A stretch of 58,021 nt of DNA. It comes from Streptomyces cirratus. GTDB taxonomy: Bacteria; Actinomycetota; Actinomycetes; Streptomycetales; Streptomycetaceae. The translations under genes were made by a program, and so were the position numbers. The stretch covers positions 1 through 58,021 of the forward strand of contig NZ_BMVP01000024.1 in assembly GCF_014650775.1 (NCBI RefSeq), read 5' to 3'. The notes below the pieces were generated by a model. That model was not told where the DNA came from, ran no database searches, and worked only from the letters and a program-made list of their open reading frames with translations. Below are positions 8,319 to 17,689 of the stretch, one piece after another; position 1 is the stretch's first letter, and each line of letters starts with the position of its first letter.

Positions 8319-9566
8319 GTGACAAAAGGTGAGCCACGGCCGGGAAGCCGCAGGGTGGACCGGTCCGAAGGGTTCGGTGAGCGGCTGCTGGGAGCACTGC
8401 TGGACCGGGCGCACGAGATGCCGCCGCAGTGGATCGCTCCGATGATCGCGGAGGAAGTGGGCAGGATCGGTGGCCGCGATGTCACGGTCCTCTTGCAGGA
8501 CTACGCCCAGGAATTGCTGGTGCCGTTGCCGGGCCGGGGACTGGTGGTCGGTGAGCCCGAGGTGATCACTGATTCCCCAGCGGGTACGGCGTTCCTGCGC
8601 GCTACTGCTGTCGAGATCCCGCAGGCTGACGGGGTGCGGATGTACCTGCCTTTGCTGGACGGCAGCGACGAGGTGGGCGTGATGGCTCTCAGTCTGGAGA
8701 GCATCGATGATGACGACCGGCGGTTGCTGCGCAGGCTTGCCGGTCTGGTCGCCGAAATCCTGGTCACCAAGCACGCGTACACCGACCGCTTCTTCCAGGC
8801 CCGGCGTCGTGAGCCGATGACTGTGGCCGCGGAGATGCAGTGGTCGCTTCTGCCGCCGCTGACGATGTCGGTGCCACAGGTCGCGGTGTCCGGGGCGGTC
8901 GAGCCCGCCTACAGCATCGCCGGCGACAGCTTCGACTACGCCCTCAACGACGACATCCTGCATGTGGCCGTGATCGATGCGATGGGCCACGGCCTGGACG
9001 CTGCCACGATGGCGACCGTCGCCGTCGGCGCCTACCGGCACGCCCGACGCTCCGGCATCGACCTGGCCGAGAAGTATGCGTTCATGAACCGGGCCATCGC
9101 CGAGCAGTTCGGGCCCGATCATTTCGTCACCGCGCAGATGATGGACCTGGACACCGCCACCGGCCACCTGCAGTGGGTCAACGCCGGCCATCCCGCACCG
9201 CTGCTGATCCGCAACCATGAGGTCGCACGCCAGTTGGAAGGCCCCACCACACTCCCGGTCGGGCTGGGCGGTGAGCACCCCGTGATCAGCGAGCACCAGT
9301 TGCAGCGCGGTGACCGGGTGTTGTGCTACACCGACGGGGTGATCGAGGAGCGGGACGCCGAGGGAGAGCTGTTCGGTGAGCAACGGCTCATCCGCTGTGT
9401 CAACGCAGTCGAGCGCGCACGTGCAGAGGAAGGAATCCGGGCGGGCGCCCTGGCGCTCTCCCACACCCTGAAGCGGGAACGCGGCGGGCGGACCAGCGAT
9501 GACGCCACGGTTCTTCTGATCGAGTGGCGCGGCGGCGTGGCCGACCACCTCACCTTCCTGGAATGA
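8319..9566 (+). CDS. SpoIIE-type PP2C protein phosphatase with N-terminal GAF-like domain
   Basis: This 415-aa soluble protein has an N-terminal GAF-like region (about 20-160) and a C-terminal SpoIIE/RsbU phosphatase (about 185-405). The latter carries the metal-binding motifs GDSFDY and VIDAMGHGLDAA, then GHPAPLL, CYTDGVIEER and SDDATVLLIEW. Such proteins dephosphorylate anti-sigma antagonists and control sigma-B-like factors. No kinase or anti-sigma partner lies nearby, so its partner is elsewhere. The GTG start overlaps the TGA of a possible 28-codon leader frame (8236-8322), suggesting coupling. The GAF ligand is unknown. Confidence 0.92.
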   Translation: MTKGEPRPGSRRVDRSEGFGERLLGALLDRAHEMPPQWIAPMIAEEVGRIGGRDVTVLLQDYAQELLVPLPGRGLVVGEPEVITDSPAGTAFLRATAVEIPQADGVRMYLPLLDGSDEVGVMALSLESIDDDDRRLLRRLAGLVAEILVTKHAYTDRFFQARRREPMTVAAEMQWSLLPPLTMSVPQVAVSGAVEPAYSIAGDSFDYALNDDILHVAVIDAMGHGLDAATMATVAVGAYRHARRSGIDLAEKYAFMNRAIAEQFGPDHFVTAQMMDLDTATGHLQWVNAGHPAPLLIRNHEVARQLEGPTTLPVGLGGEHPVISEHQLQRGDRVLCYTDGVIEERDAEGELFGEQRLIRCVNAVERARAEEGIRAGALALSHTLKRERGGRTSDDATVLLIEWRGGVADHLTFLE

Positions 9567-9811
9567 CAACGGGGCTGAGGCGCAGTTTCGGGCGTACTCG
9601 GGGTGCCTTGGCCGTGTTGGCTCGGGACAAGGGTGGCGGTGTGGTCCAGTGGTGCCTGAAGGCGAAGATCTGCCGCTGGCCGGCAGCCCGATCCTGTCCG
9701 CTCTGGCCTTCGCAGGCAGTGAAGCATTGGCTGAGAGGGCGTTGTGACCCGTTGGTTCGCCTCGTTCTGCGTACTGCTTGGGTTTTCAGGGTGGGGTCGG
9801 TGGTGCGAGGG

Positions 9812-10150
9812 TCAGGTTGGTGGCGGTGAGGCAGCCGTCGATGAGGTGGGGCCGGAGCTAAAGGCGCGGGTCGCATCGCCCAAGGTGCGTACCTCTGTGA
9901 GCAGCCGGGCGTTGGTGATGCCCTTGACGAGGTAACCCGCGACGCCCGCCTCGGCCGTCTCGGTGCGCGCGCCCTGGTCGCCGTAGGCGGAGAACACCAG
10001 GATGCGCATGCCGGGGACGGCGTGGACGATCTGCTGGGCGGTGTACGGGCCGCCGCCGGGGAAGCGCACGTCGAGCACGGCGGCGTGCGGCCGTCGCGCT
10101 GCGCCCGGCTCACCTCCCTCAACGCCGCGCGCAGCATGGAGTTGTCGTCA
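9812..10150 (-). pseudogene. Response-regulator receiver fragment (frameshifted)
   Basis: A receiver-like sequence is visible: AALREVSRAQRDG in one frame, then after a shift LDVRFPGGG (phospho-acceptor region), MRILVFSAYGDQGA (Ser switch) and AGYLVKG (conserved Lys). The DNA-binding part is missing at the lower-coordinate end. It is the third of three adjacent signalling remnants on this strand. Confidence 0.65.
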
Positions 10151-10159
10151 TGACGGCCC

Positions 10160-10494
10160 CCTGCGGGAAGTGGGGAGTCGACGCCGACGACGGCGGCGTT
10201 CGGTGAGCGCCTGCTCGGCGGCGCGGCGCTCGGTCAAGTCCCGGGTGACCATGCCGAAGCCGAGCAGGGTCCAGGCCCCGTCGAACAGGGGCGTGATCAC
10301 CACGTTGACCCAGAAGCGGGAGCCGTCCTTGCGGATGCGCCAGCCCTCGTCCTCCAGGGGGCCGTCGGCGAGCGCCGCTTCCAACTCCAGGGTGAACGCG
10401 GTCTCGGCCGGGGCGAGGGCGCCGAATCGTCCGACGGGGTTCTCGGCGGGGTTCCGGTCGGCCGGGTCTTGGTCGGCGGGGTGGCTCCCGGTCA
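10160..10494 (-). pseudogene. PAS-domain fragment of a sensor protein
   Basis: The frame from about 10494 downward includes EGWRIRKDGSRFWVNVVITP and LGFGMVTRDLTERRAAE, a textbook PAS/PAC core as in phytochrome-like sensor kinases. It ends in a low-complexity Arg-rich tail and no kinase domain follows. A GTG that overlaps the TGA of the upstream LuxR remnant may have been the original start. This suggests a former regulator-kinase operon. Confidence 0.65.
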
Positions 10495-10740
10495 CGGGAG
10501 GAGGCCCTCGCGGCGGGCCACGGCGAACGCTTCCAGTCGGGAGCGGGCGTCGAGCTTCTCCATGACCCGCTGGACATGGTTCCCGGCGGTGTTGAGGGGC
10601 GACACCGGGCCGCCGACTGATCTCGGCGGCGCCCGGGCCGTCGCCCACCAGGCGGAGGGTCTCGCGGTCCGCGCTCGCGCGGGGCGAGGGAGGTGCCCGC
10701 GTTGACGGTCCGGCCGGTCGGTGCGCAAGGCGGATCGGCA
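10492..10740 (-). pseudogene. LuxR-type DNA-binding domain, frameshifted
   Basis: One frame reads RETLRLVGDGPGAAEIS, the first helices of a LuxR HTH. After a one-base shift near 10615 the adjacent frame continues NTAGNHVQRVMEKLDARSRL and ends LLP-stop. The HTH is split, so the regulator is inactive. No receiver domain lies upstream. Confidence 0.65.
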
Positions 10741-10980
10741 AGGAGGAAGGGGACGCCGTGACCGCCCGTCTGGAGGAGCGAGTGCACGCCTGACCGTTCC
10801 TTCCGGTGCCCCGCACAGCTGCGCAGACCACCGGTAGGGGCCCTACTCCTACAGAGCCCCTCGACGGTCTACGCATGAGCCGGTGCAGCCCCAAGACGGT
10901 CAGGGGTCGGCCCCGGGACGGACGGAGCGCCCGATCCCGGGACTGTCAGGGCGGACTCGTAGCGTCGAAGGCGCCGGACG

Positions 10981-11115
10981 GTGAGTATCTCCCGTCGCGC
11001 GCGTGGACCGGTCGTCGACGAGGCGCGCCACAGCGCCGACCCGGTCCGGCTGATTCAGCTCTTCGGCCTGTCGAGCCTCCCCGCCGCCTGGTATCTCCGG
11101 TCGGCACACCCGGAC
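10981..11115 (+). pseudogene. C-terminal tail of a phage/plasmid-type integrase-like protein
   Basis: The frame reads DEARHSADPVRLIQLFGLSS and then AWYLRSAHPDRKNGPIA. This resembles the last residues of Streptomyces site-specific integrase or transposon proteins that end in DP..L...FG....A..Y...AHPER. Only the tail is present and no catalytic core is seen. Confidence 0.45.
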
Positions 11116-11161
11116 AGGAAGAACGGGCCCATCGCCCGTAGCTCGGCGCCGAGTGCGAGCT

Positions 11162-13246
11162 TCAGCGGCGGTACATCAGGTACAGCTTGCCGTTGTGGAG
11201 AGTTGCGGCCGACTCGTCCATCGGCTTGATCTCAGCCCCGGCACCCACGGCCTGGTAATCGCTCCAGGAGGCACCCGAGTGAAAGGAGGACAGCAGGACG
11301 CCGGTGGTACTGCGGAAGAAGATCCACAGCTTGCTGTTGTGGGCGGCGAGGGTCGCCCCACTTCCGATGCGCCAGTTGCTGGGGAAGGGGAGGTCCTTCC
11401 AGCCGCCGGTGTGGTTGCAGTAGGTCACGTCCACACGGTTCTGCTTGTCGCCGCCTTCCCCACGCACGACGTGCCACAGGGTGTTGCCCTGCGTGGTGAG
11501 ACCGACCGGGCGGTTCGTCCTCCACGGGTGGTGATTCCGGGACGGGCTCCACGTCGGGTTGCTCTCGTCGTAGTAGTTTTCCCACATCCGTCCGTCCCGG
11601 CCTACATGAACCATCCACAGCTGGTCACGCCATGCGGCCAGCGCTGGAGCCGTGGTCAGTTCGGTGTTGCGGGACCTGGTCGTCTGGGACCATGCAGTGC
11701 CCTCCGGGTTGACGCTCCAGACCATGCTGCTCTCGTCGTTCGCGGCGACGAGGGCGCAGTACAGCTTGCCCCTGTAGACGGCCATGGCGGGTGCGTAGTA
11801 GCTCCTCCAGCCATGGACCCGGACGGGCGGCGACCAAGTTTGCCCGTCCAGGACAGTCCACATGATCGCCTGGTCACTGGCGCGCATGAACAGGGCGTGC
11901 AGCTTGCCTTTGAACGAGGCCAGGGCCGGGGCGCTCCCGCTCTTCCAGGGCAGGGCGAGCGGGGCGCTGGCGGTGTCGCCGTCGAAGGCGATGTACTCCA
12001 GGGTGCCCTCGGGGAAGGGGACCGGGTCGCCGGCGTACTTCACCTTCAGGGCGTGATAGCCGTCGCCGTTGAAGTGCCAGGACACGTGACCGCGGTGGGC
12101 GATGATGGCGAGGTCCTGCTGGTCCAGCCCGATCGTGCGGAAACAGGACAGGTCGTCATAGTTGCGGAACGCGTCGATGATGGAGACGAAGATCTTGCCG
12201 ACCTCCCAGGCCATCCCTGCCCAGGTGGGAAGTCCCATCTCCACCGCGTCCATGAACTGCAGTTTTTCGTCGATGAGGTCGACGGCGGTGTTCAGCGCCT
12301 TTTTGAGCGCGTTCCACCACTCGTCGCTGCTCTGGTCGGCCTCCCAGACCTGGATTCCCGTCGCCAAGAAGCCGGTGGAGTTTCCCTGGAAGAGCGTGTT
12401 CTTGCCTTCGGTGAAGACATGAGGATTGTCCTTCGCTGTGGCCGCCCCGAACACATCTGACGTGTAGGACGAACCCGATCCGCCGCCGGCCGATGTCGAG
12501 GCGGCCCAATAGATCTCGTCCCTGCCCCCGCCCGCATCGCCGACGGGCCGCACCACGTCGAAGCTTTCCAGCTTCAGCACCACCCGGAAGCCTGCGGCGG
12601 CCGCGCCGGCGCCCTCGGTGTCCTGACCGGCAGGCCGGTCGTCCCCCTGCGCTGAGCCTTCGTCGGCAGCAGCGGCGCCTGACGCCTTCGGGGGGCGGGC
12701 GAAGGCGGTTACCGCCATCCCGGTATCCCTCATGGCCGCGATGAACGCCGGGTCCTCCGGCTTGCCCGCCGCCAGCGTCAGAGGGTCCACGATCTGCACG
12801 TTCGGCGAGGCCAACGCCTCGGTCGTCATGCCGGGCAGGTCCCGGCGCAGATCCGTCATACTGTAGCCCTGGCTCGCTGACCGGCTCGTGATCCTCTCCG
12901 GAATCATCGCCAACCGGCCCTGACCGGCGACCAGGTCGCGGTAGGTCCGCCCCCACTGCTTCATCTCATTCTCGGAGACCACCGTCCGCAGGGCATCCAC
13001 CAGCGGCCGCTCCAGGTCGGTGGGCGTGAATCCCTGCCGCACCCGGTCCGCCCCGTGCAGCATGGCCCCCAGCAGCATGTTGCTGTACGAACCCGCCCGC
13101 CCCAGGGCCCGCTGCGCCCGGTCCTGAGATCGAGACCCCGACAGCAGTGCGGCCAGCCGCTCCAGCCGGTCCTGCTCGGTCGACTTCACCTTGTCCGCCA
13201 CTGCACTCCTCCTGCAAGCGTCCTCCGCAGCCGATGACTGCGACAA
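11162..13246 (-). CDS. Large beta-propeller (lectin-like) protein with two unassigned N-terminal regions
   Basis: This 694-aa protein has no signal peptide. Residues 1 to about 205 form an Arg/Ala-rich helical region. Residues about 210-345 form a separate module (LKLESFDVVRPVGDAGGG; DEIYWAASTSAGG; TLFQGNSTGF; IQVWEADQSSDEWW). From about 375 to the end come repeats of the type APALASFKGKLHALFMRASD, APAMAVYRGKLYCALVAAND, APALAAWRDQLWMVHVGRD and ATLAAHNSKLWIFFRSTTG, with W and DG/SW motifs between. These look like blades of a sugar-binding or surface-protein propeller. It might be exported by a non-Sec route. Neighbours do not hint at a partner. Confidence 0.75.
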   Translation of the reverse strand: MSQSSAAEDACRRSAVADKVKSTEQDRLERLAALLSGSRSQDRAQRALGRAGSYSNMLLGAMLHGADRVRQGFTPTDLERPLVDALRTVVSENEMKQWGRTYRDLVAGQGRLAMIPERITSRSASQGYSMTDLRRDLPGMTTEALASPNVQIVDPLTLAAGKPEDPAFIAAMRDTGMAVTAFARPPKASGAAAADEGSAQGDDRPAGQDTEGAGAAAAGFRVVLKLESFDVVRPVGDAGGGRDEIYWAASTSAGGGSGSSYTSDVFGAATAKDNPHVFTEGKNTLFQGNSTGFLATGIQVWEADQSSDEWWNALKKALNTAVDLIDEKLQFMDAVEMGLPTWAGMAWEVGKIFVSIIDAFRNYDDLSCFRTIGLDQQDLAIIAHRGHVSWHFNGDGYHALKVKYAGDPVPFPEGTLEYIAFDGDTASAPLALPWKSGSAPALASFKGKLHALFMRASDQAIMWTVLDGQTWSPPVRVHGWRSYYAPAMAVYRGKLYCALVAANDESSMVWSVNPEGTAWSQTTRSRNTELTTAPALAAWRDQLWMVHVGRDGRMWENYYDESNPTWSPSRNHHPWRTNRPVGLTTQGNTLWHVVRGEGGDKQNRVDVTYCNHTGGWKDLPFPSNWRIGSGATLAAHNSKLWIFFRSTTGVLLSSFHSGASWSDYQAVGAGAEIKPMDESAATLHNGKLYLMYRR

Positions 13247-13635
13247 GGTGGAAGCTAGTGGTCTGAACCGCCCACAGCATCCAAAGGTGAGAACCAGTCA
13301 CAGAGCGGCCAAAAAGGCCACCTTGTGTGGAATTGGAGATCCCTGACCCAGGGTCGGCGCAACAGGTGCCGAAGGATCGGGAAAGCCCACCGTCCGAGCG
13401 ACACCGCGGTGGGGAGGCAGTATCCCGCCCATGCGGTCGACGGAACCCACGCCGGACACGACGCGATCGGCGAGGGAACACCACCGGTTCCCTGAAAGAG
13501 TCCTCCGAGATTCGGCGAACCTGTCGGTAACCGGTGGTGAGACGGCACAGCGCTCCCTGCGACATCCCGGCATGACTGTCGGTCATGGGGCGATCTGCGA
13601 GGATCGGCGGGACACGGACCGGCGAGGAGGCGGGC

Positions 13636-13990
13636 ATGCCTGACGGGAACGCTCGGCAAGGGCAGAACACGGTCGGCGAGTTCGTGATCCCGGCAGAGAT
13701 CGCTGACTTGAACCTGTTCCCTGCAACGGAGGTCAAGCCAGAGGACGTGGGCGCACTGACACTCGCTCGCAAGGATGGTGCACCTGTGTTGACTTCGAGC
13801 TGGGGGACGGTTGCCCCGGTGGTTGGTCCTCACCGTCGTGGACGGGTCCGTGATCCCTGTCGGGCTCTACTCCGCTGGATCACTGCCGTTCCCCGTACGG
13901 CCGACCGCGAGGGTCTGTTCTGAGGTCTTCGGGTCGGCCCGAGTCGAATTCGACAGGATCGAGCTGCGCCCGGGGGAATGGGTTCGCTGA
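13636..13990 (+). pseudogene. Small hypothetical gene with two apparent frameshifts
   Basis: A clear GAGGAGG (13624-13630) precedes the ATG. The first frame reads EFVIPAEIADLNLFPATEV and VGALTLARKDGAP. A second frame then offers VDFELGDG, and a third continues RWLVLTVVDGSVIPVGLYSA and then ARVEFDRIELRPGEWVR-stop at 13990. Together they form a credible protein of about 115 residues broken by two indels. No family is recognised. Confidence 0.5.
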
Positions 13991-14252
13991 TCCAGACGGA
14001 GCAGGAACATCGCTACTCGTAGCTGTTGCTGAGGTTGTACGTTGATGCATCTCAAGCGCGGCAGCATCGAGCAGGCGTGCGCTACCTGGCACCGGGCCAT
14101 CGACCACATGGGAGGCGTCCGCTCCGTACGGACCTGCAAGGCCGTCTTACTGCCTGTTCGTGATCCACGCATGACATGAGGCGTGGAGCGCCCACGAAGG
14201 GTGGACGCAAATTTCCCGGAGGGCCGCGGCGAGCTGTCGTTACCATCGCGGC

Positions 14253-14858
14253 ATGATCAAGAGTGAAGGTGCCCTGTTGGGGGCGGAAGCCGCCCGCCGC
14301 TTGTCTCAACTCGGGCGTTTCGATATTTCGCCGGGCCTGTCGGATGCAGAGTTCGGGCGCATCGAAGAGGAATTCGGTTTTGAGTTCAGTGACGACCACC
14401 GCGCGTTCTTGGCGGCAGGCTTGCCCATCGGTCGTCCGTCAGGGCAGGGGCGTGTCTCGCCGAGGTGGCCCGACTGGCGCAACGGTGATTCTGACGAGCT
14501 CCGTGACCGGCTTGCCTGGCCGGTTGACGGCGTGCTCTTTGACGTTGAAGAAAACGGCTTCTGGTCGGAAGACTGGGGGGCCAAGCCTGGAGCGCCGGCC
14601 GATGCCCTGGTGCTGGCCCGTGCACATCTGGCTGAAGTACCGAAGATGGTGCCCGTCTGTTCGCACCGGTACCTGCCTGCGGGGCGTGGCACCTATGGCC
14701 ACCCCGTCTTGTCGATGTATCAGACCGACATCATCTACTACGGCGCCGATCTGATCGACTACGTCCACCAGGAGTTCGGCGGACCCAAGCCGGATCGTCA
14801 GGGGGAGGCCTGCGCCCACCAGGCGGCCATCCCCTTCTGGCGTGACCTCGTGAGTTGA
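14253..14858 (+). CDS. SMI1/KNR4 (SUKH) family protein
   Basis: This 201-aa cytoplasmic protein fits the SUKH fold: IEEEFGFEFSDDHRAFL near 45-60, the characteristic acidic N-terminal helix and turn, WPVDGVLFDVEENGFW in the middle, and HPVLSMYQTDIIYYGADLID near 155-175. SUKH proteins often act as immunity proteins to polymorphic nuclease toxins, but many solitary members exist. No toxin is adjacent here; the nearest toxin-like gene is a truncated RHS protein 36 kb away. An immunity role is therefore only a possibility. Confidence 0.8.
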   Translation: MIKSEGALLGAEAARRLSQLGRFDISPGLSDAEFGRIEEEFGFEFSDDHRAFLAAGLPIGRPSGQGRVSPRWPDWRNGDSDELRDRLAWPVDGVLFDVEENGFWSEDWGAKPGAPADALVLARAHLAEVPKMVPVCSHRYLPAGRGTYGHPVLSMYQTDIIYYGADLIDYVHQEFGGPKPDRQGEACAHQAAIPFWRDLVS

Positions 14859-14973
14859 CGCCTCACCGCCTACTTGTGAGGCGGGCGTGACAAGTGAGCG
14901 GGCAACACCCGTCCGGGATAGGCGGCAGAGGTGGCACGGAGAGAACTCCGCAAAAACTGATAGGCCGGGCTAC

Positions 14974-15019
14974 CCTTGAGTTTCGCCGTTCTGGCAGGCC
15001 TGGCGGGGTCAGGCTGCTG
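14974..15019. repeat. IS701-type terminal repeat, left copy
   Basis: CCTTGAGTTTCGCCGTTCTGGC (14974-14995) and, after a 10-base insert, GGGTCAGGCTGCTG (15006-15019, spanning the transposase stop) recur inverted at 17290-17325. They are read as the 3'-end terminal repeat of the element. Confidence 0.7.
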
Positions 15020-16029
15020 AGTACAGCCCTGCTGTAGCCCAAGCTCGTTGGACGGCGCGGATTTCGGCCTCCGTGGGTCTGGCCAGGTGGTTGGGCATAA
15101 ATTGGGCGGCGATGATCGTGCGCCGGAGCTTGGCGAGCATGTCGGAGAACGACGGGTCGGTCTTGGTGGTGTACCAGGGCGCTTGTTCGCGGCGGTCGGC
15201 GGCGTCGGCCGGGTGGTGTCCGTGCAGGGTGTACCAGATGACGGTGATCGTGCAGCAGTACAGGCCGAACGGGACGGTGGTCAGGATCTCGGCCAGGTCT
15301 ACAGGGGTGCCAAGGCGGTCGCCCTTCAAGGCGGGCCGCCCGCGGCGTCCGGTGGGTGGCGGTGCGAGGTCGTACAGCACCGCGTTGGCCGGCAGTCTGG
15401 TGGTGAAGGTGATCCGGCCCGGCAGGTGTCGCAGGGCTTTGCCGTGGTACGCGGCGTCCGCCACGACATGCAGCGGTCGGTCCAGCAGGCAGCCAGCAGA
15501 CGGATCATCGAGGCGGCCAGCTCGACTTTGGACGGGCCGGCCTGGGCCGCCACAGCCGGGCCATCACCGGCAGACACACCGGCCGGGAGCAGAACGGAAG
15601 CTCCACGATGATCCCGACGACCACGGAACACGTGCCCCGGCCCACCGGCTTGGCGCCGACCGCCGCGCCGTCGTGCTGCCAGGCCGCCCCGAACGCCTTC
15701 TTCCCGCGCCGTTTGAACAGCGTGTCGTCCACGGCCACCACCACCGCATCGGCCGGGACCAGGGTCTTGGCAATCAGATGCGCCAGCACGATCCCCAGGA
15801 TCTCGGCGTTCCACACCGAACGGGAGTAGAACGCGTGCGCCCGGTCGTGCGACCAGGAGCGGGCCAAGCCGGCCCCGGTCAGCATCCCGGTCACGGTGCC
15901 CTTGCCGGTCTGCGCGACCAGACCGGTGACCAGCGCGACAAAGGTGGCGAACGTCGGCGCGGTGAACGAGTCCCGCAGGTTCTCCGGCACCGCGAGCAGC
16001 GATGCCGGCACCGTCAGGTCCGGAAGCAT
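15009..16029 (-). pseudogene. IS701-family transposase, frameshifted
   Basis: The N-terminal part (16029 to about 15505) reads DSFTAPTFATFVALVTGLVA and VVVAVDDTLFKRRGKKAFGA, the first catalytic Asp region of DDE enzymes of this type. Two indels near 15500 and 15440 move the frame (KVELAASMIRLLAACW), before ADAAYHGKALRHLPGRITFT with the second Asp region continues to the end at 15009. The element therefore cannot make an intact transposase. It is flanked on its 3' side by a terminal repeat. Confidence 0.85.
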
Positions 16030-16283
16030 CGGCGGATCCCCGCCCCGGAGGTGGTGTCAACACCGCCGATGCTTCTCCACTGTTCAACCCAGCCGGCCCC
16101 CAACCAGTCCTAACCGCTCAATCCGACGACGCGGCGGAGCTCCGTCTCTTTCCTTCCGGGGCAAGCGGGCGCGCCGACGTTTGGGTTGCCTTGGTGGAGT
16201 ACGGGTACGTCGCCGTCGCCCAGTGGCCGAAAGCCGCGCACAGGCGGCGCTCCCCAGGCAAGGGGCCGGCCACCTGCGCCTGG

Positions 16284-17105
16284 TCACATCGGGAACGCGA
16301 CGTCGCAGACTTCATCGTCGTGTCCGGCGGCCGTCCAGTCGGTGAAGTACACCTCCCGCGGCGCCGCTGAGGCCGGCACGTCCTGCTCTCTCATCCAGCG
16401 GGCGACGGTCTCGAAGGCGGACAGGATCTGCGGGAACACGACCTGGGCCTTGGTGATGCGGATGTAGGCCTCGCGGTGCGCGGGCTCTTCGCGGGTCGGG
16501 GCGGCCAGCCGGCCGGCGGCGGCCGGGTCGACGGGGACGCAGACCTCCACCGGACCGTCGCTGTCGTGGTTCACCTCGCCGTGGTAGACGACGAAGGGCG
16601 CCGCAGCCGGGCCGCCGGCGGTTTCGGCGGCGGAGTGCAGCCGGGTCATCGCCGCGGCGATCCAGGCGGGCAGCTCCTCGGGGGTGACATGACGCTGCTC
16701 GGTGAGGACCAGCTGCGCGGGGATCTCTCGGGTGTGGACGGTGCCTGTCATGGCGATGGCTCCTTCGTGGCCGGACACCAGATCCCGCACGTGCGCCGCG
16801 AGGTGCCGCTGGGCGGCGAACCTCGCCTCGGCTGCTTCCCAGTAGGCGGCGACCAGCCCGGCGCGGTCAGCGGCCGGGACCGCCAGCACCCGGGCCACGT
16901 CGGCCAACGGCATGTCGAGCCGACGCAGCCACACGATCAGCCGCGCGTCGGCCAGTCGGCGAGCCCGGTAGCGGCGGTAGCGGTTGGCCGCGTCGACCTC
17001 GTCGGGCACCAGCAAGCCCTGCCGTTCGTACAGCCGCAGCGCCTTGGGTGACAGCCGGGAACGGCGGGCGAACTCGCCACTGGACAGCAGCGGATCATCG
17101 GGCAT
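16284..17105 (-). CDS. MerR family regulator with GyrI-like effector domain
   Basis: This 273-aa protein has a MerR HTH at 5-75 (RLSPKALRLYERQGLLVP, wing NRYRRYRARRL), a coiled linker, and a C-terminal GyrI-like/AraC-effector-binding fold (about 118-273: REIPAQLVLTEQRHVTPEE, GPVEVCVPVD, PREVYFTDW). This is the arrangement of multidrug-sensing regulators such as BltR-like proteins. The gene lies between the broken IS701 transposase and an inverted IS701 end, so it may be cargo trapped by the element. Its target is unknown and no efflux gene is adjacent. Confidence 0.88.
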   Translation of the reverse strand: MPDDPLLSSGEFARRSRLSPKALRLYERQGLLVPDEVDAANRYRRYRARRLADARLIVWLRRLDMPLADVARVLAVPAADRAGLVAAYWEAAEARFAAQRHLAAHVRDLVSGHEGAIAMTGTVHTREIPAQLVLTEQRHVTPEELPAWIAAAMTRLHSAAETAGGPAAAPFVVYHGEVNHDSDGPVEVCVPVDPAAAGRLAAPTREEPAHREAYIRITKAQVVFPQILSAFETVARWMREQDVPASAAPREVYFTDWTAAGHDDEVCDVAFPM

Positions 17106-17289
17106 ACGGGTTGGTGTCCTGTTCCGGTTCGGTACGCGCTGCGCGCCTTCTCGCGCGGCTCTGGCTCCAGCCTCGGGGCTGCCCTTGGGGCGAGGTCAAG
17201 CTACAACCGATGACGTGCGGAGATCCGACCGGGGGCGGTGTCGGTAGCAGCTCAGGTGGGACGTACGCCAGCCCGGTGAGGGCTGGACC

Positions 17290-17325
17290 CAGCAGCCTGA
17301 CCCGCCAGAACGGCGAAACTCAAGG
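17290..17325. repeat. IS701-type terminal repeat, right copy (inverted)
   Basis: This is the inverted counterpart of 14974-15019, lacking the 10-base insert. It includes a GCAGCCTGA matching the last codons and stop of the transposase, so it is the 3' end of a second, deleted IS copy on the plus strand. Confidence 0.7.
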
Positions 17326-17689
17326 CTCCAACAGCCCGGGTTACCAGTACGTGTCGGCATTCGCTGAACTCCCGAGGGGTAAGCCGGTACGTCGGTGCCT
17401 GGTCAGGCGACGGGCCACGCCGGGGCCTTGATGAGCTGGAAGGCGATGAATCCGGGCTGTCGGCGGCCTCGTAGGCGACAGCTTCGGCGAACCCGTCGTA
17501 CAGGGGCTTCAGCCCAATGATCCAGCTGCGCGGCTCCGCCGGCCCGTTTGCAGGCTGCACCAAGGGCGACATCGCTCACCGAATGCCTGGCATCGCGCCC
17601 AGCGTGCGGTAGGAGGACTGTGTGCCCTCCCCCAGGCCGTGGCGAGGCCGGAGGCCCTGCTGACCATCAGGTCCGCAAACGAGGCTCAG

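Noticed and set aside
8085..9569. Minus-strand 494-codon frame opposite the SpoIIE gene
   Set aside because: It mirrors the phosphatase codons; the translation is rich in His, Gln and Arg with no domain.
11153..12460. Plus-strand 435-codon frame under the propeller gene
   Set aside because: It is a shadow of the minus-strand gene; no recognisable motif and poor amino-acid balance.
14253..14858. SUKH-like protein as part of a toxin-immunity pair
   Set aside because: No toxin gene lies next to it; the pseudogene upstream has no toxin features.
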